A stretch of DNA of 55,006 nucleotides. It comes from Bacteroidales bacterium. GTDB taxonomy: Bacteria > Bacteroidota > Bacteroidia > Bacteroidales > P3. The notes below the pieces were generated by a model. That model saw only the letters and a list, made by a program, of their open reading frames with translations. It was not told where the DNA came from and did no database searches. The stretch's first letter is position 1; each line of letters opens with the position of its first letter. Below, piece after piece: positions 25,285-34,967 of this stretch. Both the position numbers and the translations under genes were made by a program. The stretch is from positions 1-55,006 of the forward strand of contig JAFZDP010000061.1 of assembly GCA_017561155.1 (NCBI GenBank). The letters run 5' to 3'.

Positions 25285-26003
25285 GATTTTTGAACATATT
25301 TGTTGCTTTTTCTTTGAATAACTTTGTAGTGAGTGTTTTACGTTGCTTTTTTTATCTAATCTGTTTGAAAATAGCATCAAAACATTATGCTTTTTATTAT
25401 TCGTTTTTTGCCCTTTGTTCAATATGAAAAATAAAAAGTAGTATGCCTGCAAAAACACTCGCCATGAAAATGCTATACTTTTATATTTCTGCGTCTAAAA
25501 ACTACGGAACAATAGTTTTTGTTCATTGTAGAGAAAGGCTCATTCACCATTGCAACGACAGTATACCATCGTTGCAATAATGATATACTGCTATTGCAAC
25601 GATACCCTATTGTCATTTCAACACGATTTATTCGTTTGTCGATGTAGAATTAGAACCGATGGGAATACTATTAGTTTTCGCACCATAGAATGAATCAGCC
25701 TTTGATTTGTATGAAAAATTGAGCTGTTGGTAAAAGGCAAAAAACGTTGCTTAGAAAGGGCAAAAATAGCTGAAAAATGATTTTCTGATGCAAAAAACAA
25801 AGGTGTTTTTGCCATAAAACCCAAATGACGACTATTTATTTTTAGAAACGAAATATTGGTGAGCTTGAAAATTATATTATTTATTATTAGTAGTTTATAA
25901 AGGATTTTTTGCTGTTTGGTTTTTCGAATCGAAGGCTCGAATTAAAAAAGGTATCGAGAAATTGGTAAAAAAATCGTACATTTGCAAAAAATATAGATTA
26001 ACA
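25285..26003. other. Divergent spacer between gap and nusB
   Basis: No convincing gene is seen. It contains the 22-bp array at 25548-25625, and a -7 element for nusB, TACATTTG at 25977-25984, without a well-placed -33 element. Confidence 0.55.
25548..25625. repeat. 22-bp-phased array, core ATTGCAACG
   Basis: Units start CATTGCAACG (25548), CGTTGCAATA (25570), TATTGCAACG (25592) and CATTTCAACA (25614), exactly 22 bp apart. Adjacent units are partly inverted, so ATTGCAACGA and TCGTTGCAAT form a hairpin. A related core (TATTGCG, GCAACGA) appears in the array at 49242. Confidence 0.75.
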
Positions 26004-26972
26004 ATGTTAAGTAGACATTTTTTAAGATCGAAGGTACTACAATCGCTTTATGCACACGCTGTATCGGACAGCGATGACTTGAATGTTATAGAAAAAAACT
26101 TTACCCATAACATCAGAAGACTAAATGATTTGGGAATTACTCAAGTATCTACACTTGTATACTTTTGGGAGTTTGCCAAGAAAAGTATAGAAGAAGCCAA
26201 AGCAAAATTCCGTCCAACGCAAGAAGAAGCAAATCCAAATATGAGATTTGTAGAAAATACTTTTGCAATAGCATTGAGTGATAACTATGAGTTGAAAAAG
26301 GCTTGTGACTATCTGAAAATAAATTGGACAAACTACAATGATATTTTCAGAAACTTGTACAATACCTTTAAAACCAAAGATGCTTACAAAAACTATATGG
26401 CATTGGAAGCTACTACTTTTGAAGATGACAAAAGTATCATTATAGCTTTGTTTAAACATATAATGAATTATGAGGCATTGGTTGATATATTCATCGAAAG
26501 AAATTTGTTTTGGGAAGATGATTTTTATCAAGTAGCTCAATATTCATTGAATATATTGAAGAAGTTGGATTCTTCTTTCTCTGCAGCCAGCGAGTTTCCT
26601 CTTATTTACGATGAACGTAACAGTCAAGAAATAGAAGATTTGGATTTCGCAACTCAGTTGTTGAGAAAAACAATTTTGTCGCTCGACGAAAATACAGACA
26701 TCATACGACATAATTTGAAACAATGGGAATACGATAGAGTGGCCATAATGGATATAGTGATTCTAAAAATGGCTATAACAGAGTTCGTAAGCTTCCCTTC
26801 GATACCGGAAAAGGTTACTATAAATGAGTGCGTGGAATTGTCGAAAGAGTATAGCACCGACAAGAGTAAGCTTTTTATAAATGGAATACTGGACAAAATT
26901 CACAATGAATTGCGTTCGCAAGGAAGAATAAATAAGCAAGGACGTGGTTTGTTTGACGAAAGTTTTTTGTAA
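26004..26972 (+). CDS. nusB: Transcription antitermination factor NusB (Bacteroidota long form)
   Basis: This 322-residue protein starts MLSRHFLRSKVLQSLYAHAV. The C-terminal about 130 residues hold the NusB fold (DRVAIMDIVILKMAITEF, then KVTINECVELSKEYSTDKSK and FINGILDKI). Bacteroidota NusB carries a long extra N-terminal part, as here; typical bacterial NusB is only about 140 residues. It helps form rRNA antitermination complexes with NusE. The ATG at 26004 is chosen over 25962 because the -7 element lies at 25977-25984. The order nusB, DUF1573, yajC is conserved in the phylum. Confidence 0.92.
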   Translation: MLSRHFLRSKVLQSLYAHAVSDSDDLNVIEKNFTHNIRRLNDLGITQVSTLVYFWEFAKKSIEEAKAKFRPTQEEANPNMRFVENTFAIALSDNYELKKACDYLKINWTNYNDIFRNLYNTFKTKDAYKNYMALEATTFEDDKSIIIALFKHIMNYEALVDIFIERNLFWEDDFYQVAQYSLNILKKLDSSFSAASEFPLIYDERNSQEIEDLDFATQLLRKTILSLDENTDIIRHNLKQWEYDRVAIMDIVILKMAITEFVSFPSIPEKVTINECVELSKEYSTDKSKLFINGILDKIHNELRSQGRINKQGRGLFDESFL

Positions 26973-27062
26973 AAGAAAAACTTTGTAGCCATAAACAAAA
27001 ATGCTGAATTTTGGTTTAATGTAATGAATTAAAACAATTTCTTTGGAAATATAGGAGAAGAT

Positions 27063-27518
27063 ATGAAAATAGTAAGAGTAATTTGTACCGCAGCGATGTT
27101 CTTATTCGTGTTAGGATGTGGCGATAATGCAAAAAATACGTCGACATATAGTACCGATTTGATAAACAATCCTAATACAGCCGATGCAAATGCCAAGGCA
27201 ATAAAGATGCCTAAAATCACTTTTAACAAGAAGTTGCACGATTTCGGGAAACTATCGAGAGGTGAGAGCATTTCCTATAGTTTCAAATTTACTAATACCG
27301 GAGATGCCGATTTGCTTATTTCGGATTGTGATGCAACATGCGGTTGTACAGTGGCCGATTATCCAAAAAATCCTATCAAACCGGGCGAGGTTGGATATAT
27401 AACAGTTACTTTCAATTCGGCCGGCAAATACGGTCAAGAAGAGCAAATGGTTGATGTAATGGCAAACACACAACCAAGCAAAAGCCAATTGATAATAAGA
27501 GCAATGGTTGAAAATTAG
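27063..27518 (+). CDS. DUF1573 lipoprotein
   Basis: This is a 151-residue predicted lipoprotein. The signal MKIVRVICTAAMFLFVLGC ends in a lipobox with Cys19. The mature part is a single Ig-like DUF1573 domain (HDFGKLSRGESISYSFKFTN, then CDATCGCTVADYP and GEVGYITVTFN). The paired cysteines CDATCGC are typical of the family. The molecular role is not known. It is located between nusB and yajC. Confidence 0.88.
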   Translation: MKIVRVICTAAMFLFVLGCGDNAKNTSTYSTDLINNPNTADANAKAIKMPKITFNKKLHDFGKLSRGESISYSFKFTNTGDADLLISDCDATCGCTVADYPKNPIKPGEVGYITVTFNSAGKYGQEEQMVDVMANTQPSKSQLIIRAMVEN

Positions 27519-27566
27519 TATAGTATAAAAATAAACTAATCATATTAACGAATAAATTTTAGAAAA

Positions 27567-27896
27567 ATGAACTTGATGAACATTTTATTACAAGCGTCTA
27601 CAACCGGACAAGCCGGTGGCGGAGCATCAATGTGGGTAATGTTGTTGCTAATGATTGTGATTTTTTACTTCTTTATGATTCGTCCTCAATCGAAAAAGGC
27701 AAAAGAAGAACGTAAATTTCGCGATTCGTTGCAAAAAGGTGATAAAGTTGTTACTGCCGGTGGTATACATGGTAAAGTTGCAGAAGTAAAAGATACTACA
27801 ATTGTGATAGAAGTATCTAACGGCGTAAATATCGTGGTAGAGAAAAACTTTATCCAACCTTCGCCTGAAGCTATGGCAGCAAATCAGAGAAAATAA
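27567..27896 (+). CDS. yajC: Preprotein translocase subunit YajC
   Basis: This 109-residue protein has one transmembrane segment (MWVMLLLMIVIFYFFMIRPQ) followed by SKKAKEERKFRDSLQKGDKV and VTAGGIHGKVAEV, the YajC signature. It is an accessory part of SecDF-YajC at the inner membrane. An internal Met at 27576 is a possible alternative start. A terminator follows at 27927. Confidence 0.95.
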   Translation: MNLMNILLQASTTGQAGGGASMWVMLLLMIVIFYFFMIRPQSKKAKEERKFRDSLQKGDKVVTAGGIHGKVAEVKDTTIVIEVSNGVNIVVEKNFIQPSPEAMAANQRK

Positions 27897-27926
27897 GATT
27901 GAAAGGGATAAAATAGCTTTAAATAT

Positions 27927-27965
27927 AACCCATTGAAATCAAAATCTTCGATGGGTTGTATTTTT
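27927..27965 (+). terminator. Terminator after yajC
   Basis: AACCCATTGAA (27927-27937) pairs with TTCGATGGGTT (27947-27957) with one G-U pair, followed by GTATTTTTAT. It separates nusB-yajC from ybbR-coaE. Confidence 0.75.
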
Positions 27966-28072
27966 ATAATACGACGATAGTTGTTTGGCAAAAGAGTATA
28001 GTGGTATTGAGAGGAATTGTGTGGTTCAATACATCAGGAATGGGTATAGAAATGTTATAGGAGTTTTACTAT

Positions 28073-29047
28073 ATGATAAAAAAAATACGGTTGAAAATAT
28101 CTCAAAAAGATAAGGTGAAATCTTTTCTTTTTTGTCTTTTTTTTACTGTTGTTTTGTGGTTGGCACAAACAATGTCTGATACGTATGTTTACGAACGAAT
28201 ATATCCAATCAAGTTTACAGGATACAATACACAAAAATATTCGTTGGTAATGTGCGATACATTGTTGCCGGTATCAGTAAAGTCTACAGGATTTCAATAT
28301 TTGTATGGCATGTTGGAACGTAAGAAAACTATAAATTTCGACATTAGCGAAAGCAATTACTATATCTCTGACGGTAATTTTGTATATGCTTTGCCTATGA
28401 GAGATAATAAAGATGAGGTAAAAGAACAGATAAGTTTTCTGCATCAGAAAGAATTAGGTTTTTTAATAGATACAGCCAAAATAGTATTAACACCACGAAC
28501 AATTAAAAAGGTAAAACCTGTACTTAAAGACGTAACATTTTCTTTTGCTCCTCAGTATGCTTTGTATGGCGAGGCTTCGTTGCATCCTGATTCTATCGAG
28601 GTGTATGGTAGTGAAGCATCGTTGAAAGATATAGATTGTGTAGAAACAAAAGCACAAACTATATCCAATATAAATAAAAGTGGTATGTATGTGTTGGAGT
28701 TGGATAATAGTAAAAATAAACACCTCGATGTAACTATGGCTACCGAAACATTGAATATATATTTGCCGGTAGAAAAGTATACCGAAACAACGGTAACGCT
28801 GCCATTGAAATTTGTATCGGCTGATACTACGGTACAAGCACGTTTGTATCCGGAAAATATAGAGTTGGTAGTAGATGTAGCACTGAAAGATTATAAAAAC
28901 ATAAACTCGACTATGTTTGAAGTAGAAGTAAATTACGACGAAAACACAGACAAACAAACATTGCCGGTGATAGTATCGAAATTTCCTTCGGTAGTAAAAA
29001 TAAGAAAAATAAATCCACAACAAGTACAGTATGTCATCATTAAATAA
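28073..29047 (+). CDS. YbbR-domain protein (CdaR-like)
   Basis: This 324-residue protein has one N-terminal membrane anchor (FLFCLFFTVVLWLAQTM, about 18-36) and an extracytoplasmic part with YbbR-like beta domains, for example SLHPDSIEVYGSEASLKDI and ARLYPENIELVVDV. In Firmicutes, CdaR with this domain regulates the c-di-AMP cyclase CdaA; no cyclase gene is in the window. Its stop overlaps coaE by 17 nt, so the two are translationally coupled. Confidence 0.82.
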   Translation: MIKKIRLKISQKDKVKSFLFCLFFTVVLWLAQTMSDTYVYERIYPIKFTGYNTQKYSLVMCDTLLPVSVKSTGFQYLYGMLERKKTINFDISESNYYISDGNFVYALPMRDNKDEVKEQISFLHQKELGFLIDTAKIVLTPRTIKKVKPVLKDVTFSFAPQYALYGEASLHPDSIEVYGSEASLKDIDCVETKAQTISNINKSGMYVLELDNSKNKHLDVTMATETLNIYLPVEKYTETTVTLPLKFVSADTTVQARLYPENIELVVDVALKDYKNINSTMFEVEVNYDENTDKQTLPVIVSKFPSVVKIRKINPQQVQYVIIK

Positions 29048-29654
29048 AAAACCTTTATTGGTTGGCCTTACAGGAGGGATAGGCAGTGGAAAAACTGTTG
29101 TTTCCAATCAGTTCGAAAAGATGGGAATTCCATGTTTCTATGCAGATAAAGTAGCCGGAACATATTATAACGACAAAGATTTCTGTGAAAAATTATATCC
29201 TATATTTGGTGATGTGATATTCGACGAAAACGGAGCACCGAACAAGCGAAAGATAGCAGAAATAGTGTTTTCTAATCCGGATAAATTACAAGAATTGAAT
29301 GCAATTGTACATCCAAAGGTGATGTCTGATTTCGAAACTTGGGTTGCGCTGCACGCAGACTCTCCGTATGTAATACAAGAAAATGCCATATTGTTTGAGC
29401 ATGGGTTCGAAACGATGTTTGACAAAACAATAATGGTTTATGCTCCAAAAGATCTGCGTATCCGCAGGGTGCTGAAACGAGATAAAACTACTTACGAAGC
29501 AGTAGAAGCAAGGATAAATAACCAGATGGATGACGAAGAAAAACGCAAAAAATCGGACTATGTAATTTTGAATTATAAAGGGGAAAAATATAGAACGTCG
29601 AGAATAGAAAAAGTACACAAAAAAATATTAGAATTTATAGCCCAAAAGTCGTGA
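29031..29654 (+). CDS. coaE: Dephospho-CoA kinase
   Basis: This 207-residue enzyme has the P-loop GLTGGIGSGKT, ADKVAG with the catalytic Asp, and IVHPKV and AILFEHGFE motifs. It performs the last step of coenzyme A synthesis. Its start lies within the end of ybbR, a coupling conserved in the phylum. Confidence 0.95.
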   Translation: MSSLNKKPLLVGLTGGIGSGKTVVSNQFEKMGIPCFYADKVAGTYYNDKDFCEKLYPIFGDVIFDENGAPNKRKIAEIVFSNPDKLQELNAIVHPKVMSDFETWVALHADSPYVIQENAILFEHGFETMFDKTIMVYAPKDLRIRRVLKRDKTTYEAVEARINNQMDDEEKRKKSDYVILNYKGEKYRTSRIEKVHKKILEFIAQKS

Positions 29655-29820
29655 AAACTAATAAAAAAAGAAGTTTTTGTAGCATAAAAAGCTAGAAAAT
29701 AAAGTTTTTTATTTTGGAAGTAATGAAAAAATATTAAGATGTAAATATTTGAAAAGTAAATGATTGTGAATTGTAAATGATAATTTGTGAATAAATTATA
29801 TAGGAAAAGAGTGGGCAAAT

Positions 29821-29851
29821 TTTGTGGAATGAAAAATATGTTGTAATTTTG
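29821..29851 (+). promoter_or_regulatory. Promoter of the rplM-rpsI operon
   Basis: TTTG (29821-29824) and TAATTTTG (29844-29851) are 19 nt apart. The leader is about 40 nt. No known ribosomal-protein leader structure was recognised. Confidence 0.75.
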
Positions 29852-29897
29852 CAAATCCTTATAAAGGAATAAATAGCATAAAAAATCGTAGATAAAA

Positions 29898-30353
29898 ATG
29901 AATAGTTTAAGTTACAGAACTGTGTCAGCGAATGCTCAAACTGTGAAGAAAGAGTGGATTCTAATAGACGCAGAAAATCAAACGCTAGGACGTTTAGCAA
30001 CGAGAGTTGCCAATGTGTTGAGAGGTAAAACAAAACCCTCGTACACTCCACACGTTGATTGTGGAGACAATGTTATAATTATTAATGCAGAAAAAATTGT
30101 TTTAACTGGTAAAAAGTTGACAGACAAAGTATATGTTCGTCATACCGGATATCCAGGGGGACAACGTTTTGCTACTCCACAACAATTGTTGAAAACACAT
30201 CCTATCCGTGTTATCGAACACGCAGTAAGAGGTATGTTGCCAAAAAATAAATTGGGTGATGCTTTGTACAGAAATATGAAAGTTTATGCAGGTGCAGAAC
30301 ATCCACATCAAGCACAAAATCCCAAAGTCGTAAATTTAAATGATATAAGATAA
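29898..30353 (+). CDS. rplM: Ribosomal protein L13
   Basis: This 151-residue 50S protein has the landmarks WILIDAENQTLGRLATRVAN, GDNVIIINAEKI and VRGMLPKNKLG. It is cotranscribed with rpsI, whose ATG overlaps this stop codon by 1 nt. Confidence 0.97.
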   Translation: MNSLSYRTVSANAQTVKKEWILIDAENQTLGRLATRVANVLRGKTKPSYTPHVDCGDNVIIINAEKIVLTGKKLTDKVYVRHTGYPGGQRFATPQQLLKTHPIRVIEHAVRGMLPKNKLGDALYRNMKVYAGAEHPHQAQNPKVVNLNDIR

Positions 30354-30742
30354 TGGCAGAAGTAATCAATACCATTGGTAGAAGAAAAACAGCAGTAGCC
30401 CGTATATATATGACACCGGGTAATGGAAACATCATCGTAAACAAAAAAGATTATAAAGAATACTTCCCTACAGCACCTCTTCAATACATTGTTCGTCAAT
30501 CATTGGAAGTTGTTGGTGCAGCAGACAAATGGGATATCAAAGCAAACCTTGATGGTGGTGGAGTATCTGGACAAGCAGAAGCATTGCGTATGGCAATAGC
30601 ACGCGCATTGTGCGAAGTAAATAGCGAAGATCGTCCAGCATTAAAAGCAAAAGGACTTTTGCGTCGTGACCCACGTATGGTAGAACGTAAGAAACCAGGT
30701 CAACCAAAAGCTCGTAAACGTTTCCAATTCAGCAAACGTTAA
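30353..30742 (+). CDS. rpsI: Ribosomal protein S9
   Basis: This 129-residue 30S protein starts with GRRKTAVARIYM and ends in the conserved tail KARKRFQFSKR that reaches the P-site tRNA. Its start overlaps the rplM stop (TAATG), giving coupled translation. Confidence 0.97.
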   Translation: MAEVINTIGRRKTAVARIYMTPGNGNIIVNKKDYKEYFPTAPLQYIVRQSLEVVGAADKWDIKANLDGGGVSGQAEALRMAIARALCEVNSEDRPALKAKGLLRRDPRMVERKKPGQPKARKRFQFSKR

Positions 30743-30849
30743 GATTTGCAGATATTGTTTAGTATCTAAATTACGAAGATTCTTAACTCGACTACTTTGT
30801 AATTGCTAAAAGTAAAAAAAAGAAAGTAAACAAAATAATAAAAAATAAA

Positions 30850-31719
30850 ATGGCAAAATTAGAATTTGAACAATTGCTAGATGCAGGTTGCCACTTTGGA
30901 CACCTAAAAAGAAAATGGAATCCTAAAATGGCTCCTTATATATTCAAGGAACATAATGGTATTCACGTTATTGATTTACAAAAGACAATAGTAAAAGCAG
31001 ATGAAGCTGCAAATGCTCTTAAACAAATAGCTAAATCTGGTAAAAAAATATTATTCGTAGCTACTAAAAAACAAGCTAAAGAAGTTGTTGCTGAAGCAGT
31101 AAAAAGCGTAGATATGCCTTTCGTTACAGAACGTTGGCCTGGTGGTATGTTGACAAACTTTGCTACTATACGTAAAGCTGTTAAGAAAATGAATGCATTG
31201 GATCGTTTGATGAACGATAAAGAATTTGCAAGCATTTCTAAACGTGAACGTTTACAAATACAACGCGAACGTGCTAAATTAGACAAAAACTTAGGTAGTA
31301 TTGCTGATTTGAACCGTTTGCCTTCCGCATTGTTTATAGTGGATATCAATAAAGAACACATTGCTGTAGCTGAAGCTCACAGATTGAATATTCCAACTTT
31401 CGCAATTGTTGATACAAATTGTAATCCTGATCTTGTTGATTATCCTATCCCTGCAAACGATGATGCCTCAAAATCTATTTCTGTAATATTGAAATCTATG
31501 GTTGATGCTATTCAAGAGGGTATTAACGAACGCAAATTAGATAAGGAATCTCAAGAAGACGAAAGAGATATGGCTGAAGATGTAATGGCTGACGTAGACG
31601 AAAATGGTGAAAACATCGACGCTCCAAGAGCTAGACGACCAAGAAAAATGTCTGAAGGAGAAGGTGAAGAAAGACCAAGACGCCCAAGAAAATCTGCAGT
31701 TAAAAAAGAAGTAAAATAA
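30850..31719 (+). CDS. rpsB: Ribosomal protein S2
   Basis: This 289-residue 30S protein has LLDAGCHFGHLKRKWNPKMA at the start and TERWPGGMLTNFATI, VDTNCNPDLVDYPIPANDDA in the middle. The last about 55 residues form a charged extension, first acidic (DERDMAEDVMADVDENGE) then Arg/Lys-rich, longer than the usual about 240-residue S2. From here to glyA the codon use shifts to more GCT, ACT and GGT, as expected for strongly expressed genes. Confidence 0.96.
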   Translation: MAKLEFEQLLDAGCHFGHLKRKWNPKMAPYIFKEHNGIHVIDLQKTIVKADEAANALKQIAKSGKKILFVATKKQAKEVVAEAVKSVDMPFVTERWPGGMLTNFATIRKAVKKMNALDRLMNDKEFASISKRERLQIQRERAKLDKNLGSIADLNRLPSALFIVDINKEHIAVAEAHRLNIPTFAIVDTNCNPDLVDYPIPANDDASKSISVILKSMVDAIQEGINERKLDKESQEDERDMAEDVMADVDENGENIDAPRARRPRKMSEGEGEERPRRPRKSAVKKEVK

Positions 31720-31746
31720 ATTTTGTAACAAATAAAATATAATAAT

Positions 31747-32568
31747 ATGGCTAATATTTCAGCAGCAGATGTAAACAAACTACGCCAAATGACTGGTGTT
31801 GGTATGATGGACTGCAAAAAAGCTTTGGTAGAATGTGATGGTGATTTCGATAAAGCTATCGATTTCTTACGTCAAAAAGGTCAAAAATTAGCTGCAAAAC
31901 GTGCTGAACGTGATGCTAACGAAGGAGTTGTTTTAGCAAAAACAAATGGCTCTTTTGGTGCTGTTGTAATGGTTAATTGTGAAACAGACTTTGTTGCAAA
32001 TAACGCAGATTTCGTTGCTTTTACTCAATCTATATTGGATAATGCTGTAGCAAACCGTTTTACTGCTAAAGAAGACGTTTTGGAAATGGCTATCGATGGA
32101 CGTAAAGTTGCAGACTTATTGACTGATCAAATAGCTAAAATTGGAGAAAAAATTGATTTAGCTCATTACGAAGCTATCGAAGGTGTTGCAGTTTCTGCTT
32201 ATATCCACCCAGGTAACCGTATGGCTTCTGTTGTAGCTTTGTCGAAAGAAGGTTTCCAAGAAATTGGTCACAACTTAGCTATGCAAGTTGTTGCTATGAG
32301 ACCTGTTGCTCTTGACGAAACATCAGTATCTCCTGAAGTTATAGAAAAAGAATTGGAAGTTTACCGCGCTCAAATCAGAGAAGAAGGCAAACCTGAAAAT
32401 ATGGTTGAAAACATTGCTAAAGGTAAATTGAATAAGTTCTTTAAAGAAAATACTCTTTTGAGTCAAGAATCTATCACTGAAGCTAAAACTTCTGTAAAAG
32501 ATTTCGTAGCAAAAGCTGACAAAGATTTGAAAGTATTAGGATTTAAACGTTTAGAATTAGGTGCTTAA
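31747..32568 (+). CDS. tsf: Elongation factor Ts
   Basis: This 273-residue nucleotide exchange factor for EF-Tu has the N-terminal UBA-like part KLRQMTGVGMMDCKKALVEC and the signature VNCETDFVANNADF. It follows rpsB by 27 nt, as in most bacteria, and ends at a strong terminator. Confidence 0.97.
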   Translation: MANISAADVNKLRQMTGVGMMDCKKALVECDGDFDKAIDFLRQKGQKLAAKRAERDANEGVVLAKTNGSFGAVVMVNCETDFVANNADFVAFTQSILDNAVANRFTAKEDVLEMAIDGRKVADLLTDQIAKIGEKIDLAHYEAIEGVAVSAYIHPGNRMASVVALSKEGFQEIGHNLAMQVVAMRPVALDETSVSPEVIEKELEVYRAQIREEGKPENMVENIAKGKLNKFFKENTLLSQESITEAKTSVKDFVAKADKDLKVLGFKRLELGA

Positions 32569-32923
32569 TTTTGAATAGGGCTGCTAGATGATGAGCTTGT
32601 CTTATCGGATAGTGGGCCATTCCTAAGAAAATATATAGAAAAGGCGATTATTGATTTTGATAATCGCCTTTTTTTCTGAATCTTGTTTCGAAAAAGAAAT
32701 TTACTAAAGAGTGATTTGCAAGTAAAGTAAGCTTGAATATCTGAATCTGTAGGAAATATTGATTTTGTAATATTTTGTACGATATTTTAGTGTTAATGTC
32801 TTGTAAATCATATGGAAGGGACGGAGATTGCAATTAAAAGATAAACTTTTGCTTTAAATATCAAAAAGTTTGCGTATATTTGCAATTCTAAATAGATAAA
32901 ATAACATATAATAATATATTAAT
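32569..32923. other. Spacer between tsf and glyA
   Basis: Holds the tsf terminator (32640-32677) and a -7 element for glyA, TATATTTG at 32875-32882. A TTTG at 32848 is 23 nt upstream, longer than usual. No gene seen. Confidence 0.55.
32640..32677 (+). terminator. Terminator of rpsB-tsf
   Basis: AAAGGCGATTAT and ATAATCGCCTTT form a perfect 12-bp stem with an 8-nt loop, followed by a long T run. Confidence 0.95.
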
Positions 32924-34204
32924 ATGCAAAGAGATACAGTTATTTTTGATTTAATCAAAAAAGAAAGAGAACGTCAGACAAAAGGTATCGAACTTATTGC
33001 TTCTGAAAACTTTGTTAGCGACCAAGTAATGGAAGCTATGGGTTCTGTGATGACAAATAAATATGCTGAAGGTTATCCAGGAAAACGTTATTATGGTGGA
33101 TGTCAAATAGTAGACCAAAGTGAACAATTGGCTATCGATCGCGCTAAAGAATTATTTGGTGCAGAATGGGCTAACGTACAACCTCACTCTGGTGCTCAAG
33201 CAAACATGGCAGTGTTCTTTGCTTGCTTGAATCCCGGTGATACTTTTATGGGATTAGACCTTAACCACGGTGGACACCTTTCTCACGGTTCGCCTGTAAA
33301 CATTTCCGGTACTTATTTTAACCAAGTTTCTTACGGTGTTAAAGAAGAAACCGGTACTATCGATTACGATATGATGGAACAAGTAGCTAGAGAACACAAA
33401 CCAAAATTGATCATCGGTGGTGCTTCTGCTTATTCTAGAGATTTTGATTGGAAAAGAATGAGAGCTTTGGCTGATGAAATTGGTGCTATCTTGATGGGAG
33501 ATATTTCTCACCCAAGTGGTCTTATAGCTAAAGGAGAATTGAACAATGCTGTTGAATATTGCCACATTGTTACAACTACTACTCACAAAACTTTAAGAGG
33601 ACCTAGAGGTGGTTTGATTTTGATGGGTAAAGACTTTGAAAACCCAATGGGAAAAACTACTCCAAAAGGCGAAATCAAAATGATGAGCGCTGTTTTGGAC
33701 TCAGCTGTTTTCCCAGGATGTCAAGGTGGTCCATTGGAACACGTTATAGCTGCTAAAGCTGTTGCTTTTGGCGAAGCTTTGACAGAAGATTACGCTCAAT
33801 ATATCAAACAAGTTAAGAAAAATGCTGCTGCTATGGCAGAAGCTTTCGTTAAGAGAGGATACAAAGTTATTTCTAACGGAACAGATAACCACTTAATGTT
33901 GATTGACCTTAGAACCAAATTCCCTGAACTTACAGGTAAAGTTGCAGAAAACACTTTGGTTAAAGCTGATATTACAATCAACAAAAACATGGTTCCATTT
34001 GACAGCCGCTCTCCATTCCAAACTTCAGGTATCCGTGTAGGTACTCCTGCAATTACCACAAGAGGTTTGAAAGAAGACGAAATGGAAGGTATAGTTGAAA
34101 TGATTGACGCTGTTCTTTCTGACGTTAACAACGAAGAATTGATAGCTGAAACACGTAAGAAAGTAAACGCTATGATGGAAAACCGTCCATTGTTTGCTTG
34201 GTAG
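32924..34204 (+). CDS. glyA: Serine hydroxymethyltransferase
   Basis: This 426-residue PLP enzyme converts serine and tetrahydrofolate to glycine and methylene-THF. The PLP lysine is Lys222 in [14 protein letters not shown]; other landmarks are [30 protein letters not shown] and [13 protein letters not shown]. It is monocistronic, with a terminator at 34229-34270. Confidence 0.97.
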   Translation: MQRDTVIFDLIKKERERQTKGIELIASENFVSDQVMEAMGSVMTNKYAEGYPGKRYYGGCQIVDQSEQLAIDRAKELFGAEWANVQPHSGAQANMAVFFACLNPGDTFMGLDLNHGGHLSHGSPVNISGTYFNQVSYGVKEETGTIDYDMMEQVAREHKPKLIIGGASAYSRDFDWKRMRALADEIGAILMGDISHPSGLIAKGELNNAVEYCHIVTTTTHKTLRGPRGGLILMGKDFENPMGKTTPKGEIKMMSAVLDSAVFPGCQGGPLEHVIAAKAVAFGEALTEDYAQYIKQVKKNAAAMAEAFVKRGYKVISNGTDNHLMLIDLRTKFPELTGKVAENTLVKADITINKNMVPFDSRSPFQTSGIRVGTPAITTRGLKEDEMEGIVEMIDAVLSDVNNEELIAETRKKVNAMMENRPLFAW

Positions 34205-34228
34205 TAGTTTCGCTTTGCGATATTACAA

Positions 34229-34270
34229 AAGTGAAGATAATTGCACATGCAATTGTCTTCGCTTTTTTTT
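34229..34270 (+). terminator. Terminator after glyA
   Basis: AGTGAAGATAATTGC pairs with GCAATTGTCTTCGCT (one G-U pair) around an ACAT loop, followed by eight T. Confidence 0.9.
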
Positions 34271-34337
34271 TGCTCGTTTCTTTCCTTTTTCCTTTATGGT
34301 AAAATTGACATATTATCCATATTTCTACGAAAAAAAC

Positions 34338-34434
34338 GATCGATCGTTTTCCCAAAAATGATCGATCGTTTTTTCAAAATCGATCGATCGGTTCTTTTGT
34401 GTGCGATCGATCGATTTTCTGAAATCGATCGATC
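34338..34434. repeat. 22-bp-phased palindrome array, core GATCGATC
   Basis: GATCGATC starts at 34338, 34360, 34382, 34405 and 34427 (steps 22, 22, 23, 22), embedded in longer palindromes such as AACGATCGATCGTT. Spacers are A- or T-rich. The layout equals that of the GAGTTAACTC array at 660-803 although the core is unrelated. Ten GATC sites also make this a dense potential Dam-type methylation target. Confidence 0.9.
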
Positions 34435-34445
34435 GGTTTTTTTTG

Positions 34446-34577
34446 AACCTCTATAGTTTTTATCAAAAAGAGCCACACTTATCATTAAAAAGAGCCGTAT
34501 TTTTGATCCATAACTATGGCAGTTTTGAGTCAAAACTACCATAGTTACGACCCCTAAGTGTGGTAGTTTGGTTTTTC
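34446..34577. repeat. 22-bp-phased degenerate array next to the GATCGATC array
   Basis: Units start AACCTCTATA (34446), AAGAGCCACA (34468), AAGAGCCGTA (34490), AACTATGGCA (34512), AACTACCATA (34534) and AAGTGTGGTA (34556), each exactly 22 bp apart. They also form a nested inverted repeat (CCACACTTA with TAAGTGTGG; CTATGGCAGTTTTGA with TCAAAACTACCATAG). Sequence blocks match units at 16761-16848. Confidence 0.75.
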
Positions 34578-34697
34578 CATTCCCCAAGTTTTTCTTCTTA
34601 TATTATCGTAGATATTTAAATTGGTCATTATATGGCGCGATAATATTAAACCCCAAAATCGGTCATTAGAAAATACATGTGCAAAGAATTCATTAAT

Positions 34698-34967
34698 GGC
34701 AATTTCTAAAAATTCCACGTCTTCTGAAATATTATCATGTAACAAAAGAACTTTTGTGTGCTTTGCGTTGTTGGCTTCAGCCATATTGCTACCACTCGGA
34801 ATAGCTAATGCTAAGGCATTGCTTTTCTCTCGCTTAATCGCAATGTTCTTGGAATCTTTCTATTTATTTTTCAATCGCATAGCCCGCTATGCATTGCAAA
34901 GACGTACTTCGGTACGTCTCTATAAAATTCCGCAAATCACTTGCGAAGCAATTTTTAGAAGTTGCCT
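34698..34967 (-). repeat. TIR element, copy C (complete, long form, inverted)
   Basis: It starts GGCAATTTCTAAAAATTCC and ends AATTTTTAGAAGTTGCC, lying in the opposite direction to copies A, B and D. It shares with copy B the extra about 75 bp (GCAATGCCTTAGCATTAGCT on the minus strand). An AGACGTACTTCGGTACGTCT palindrome lies at about 34901-34920. Confidence 0.8.
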
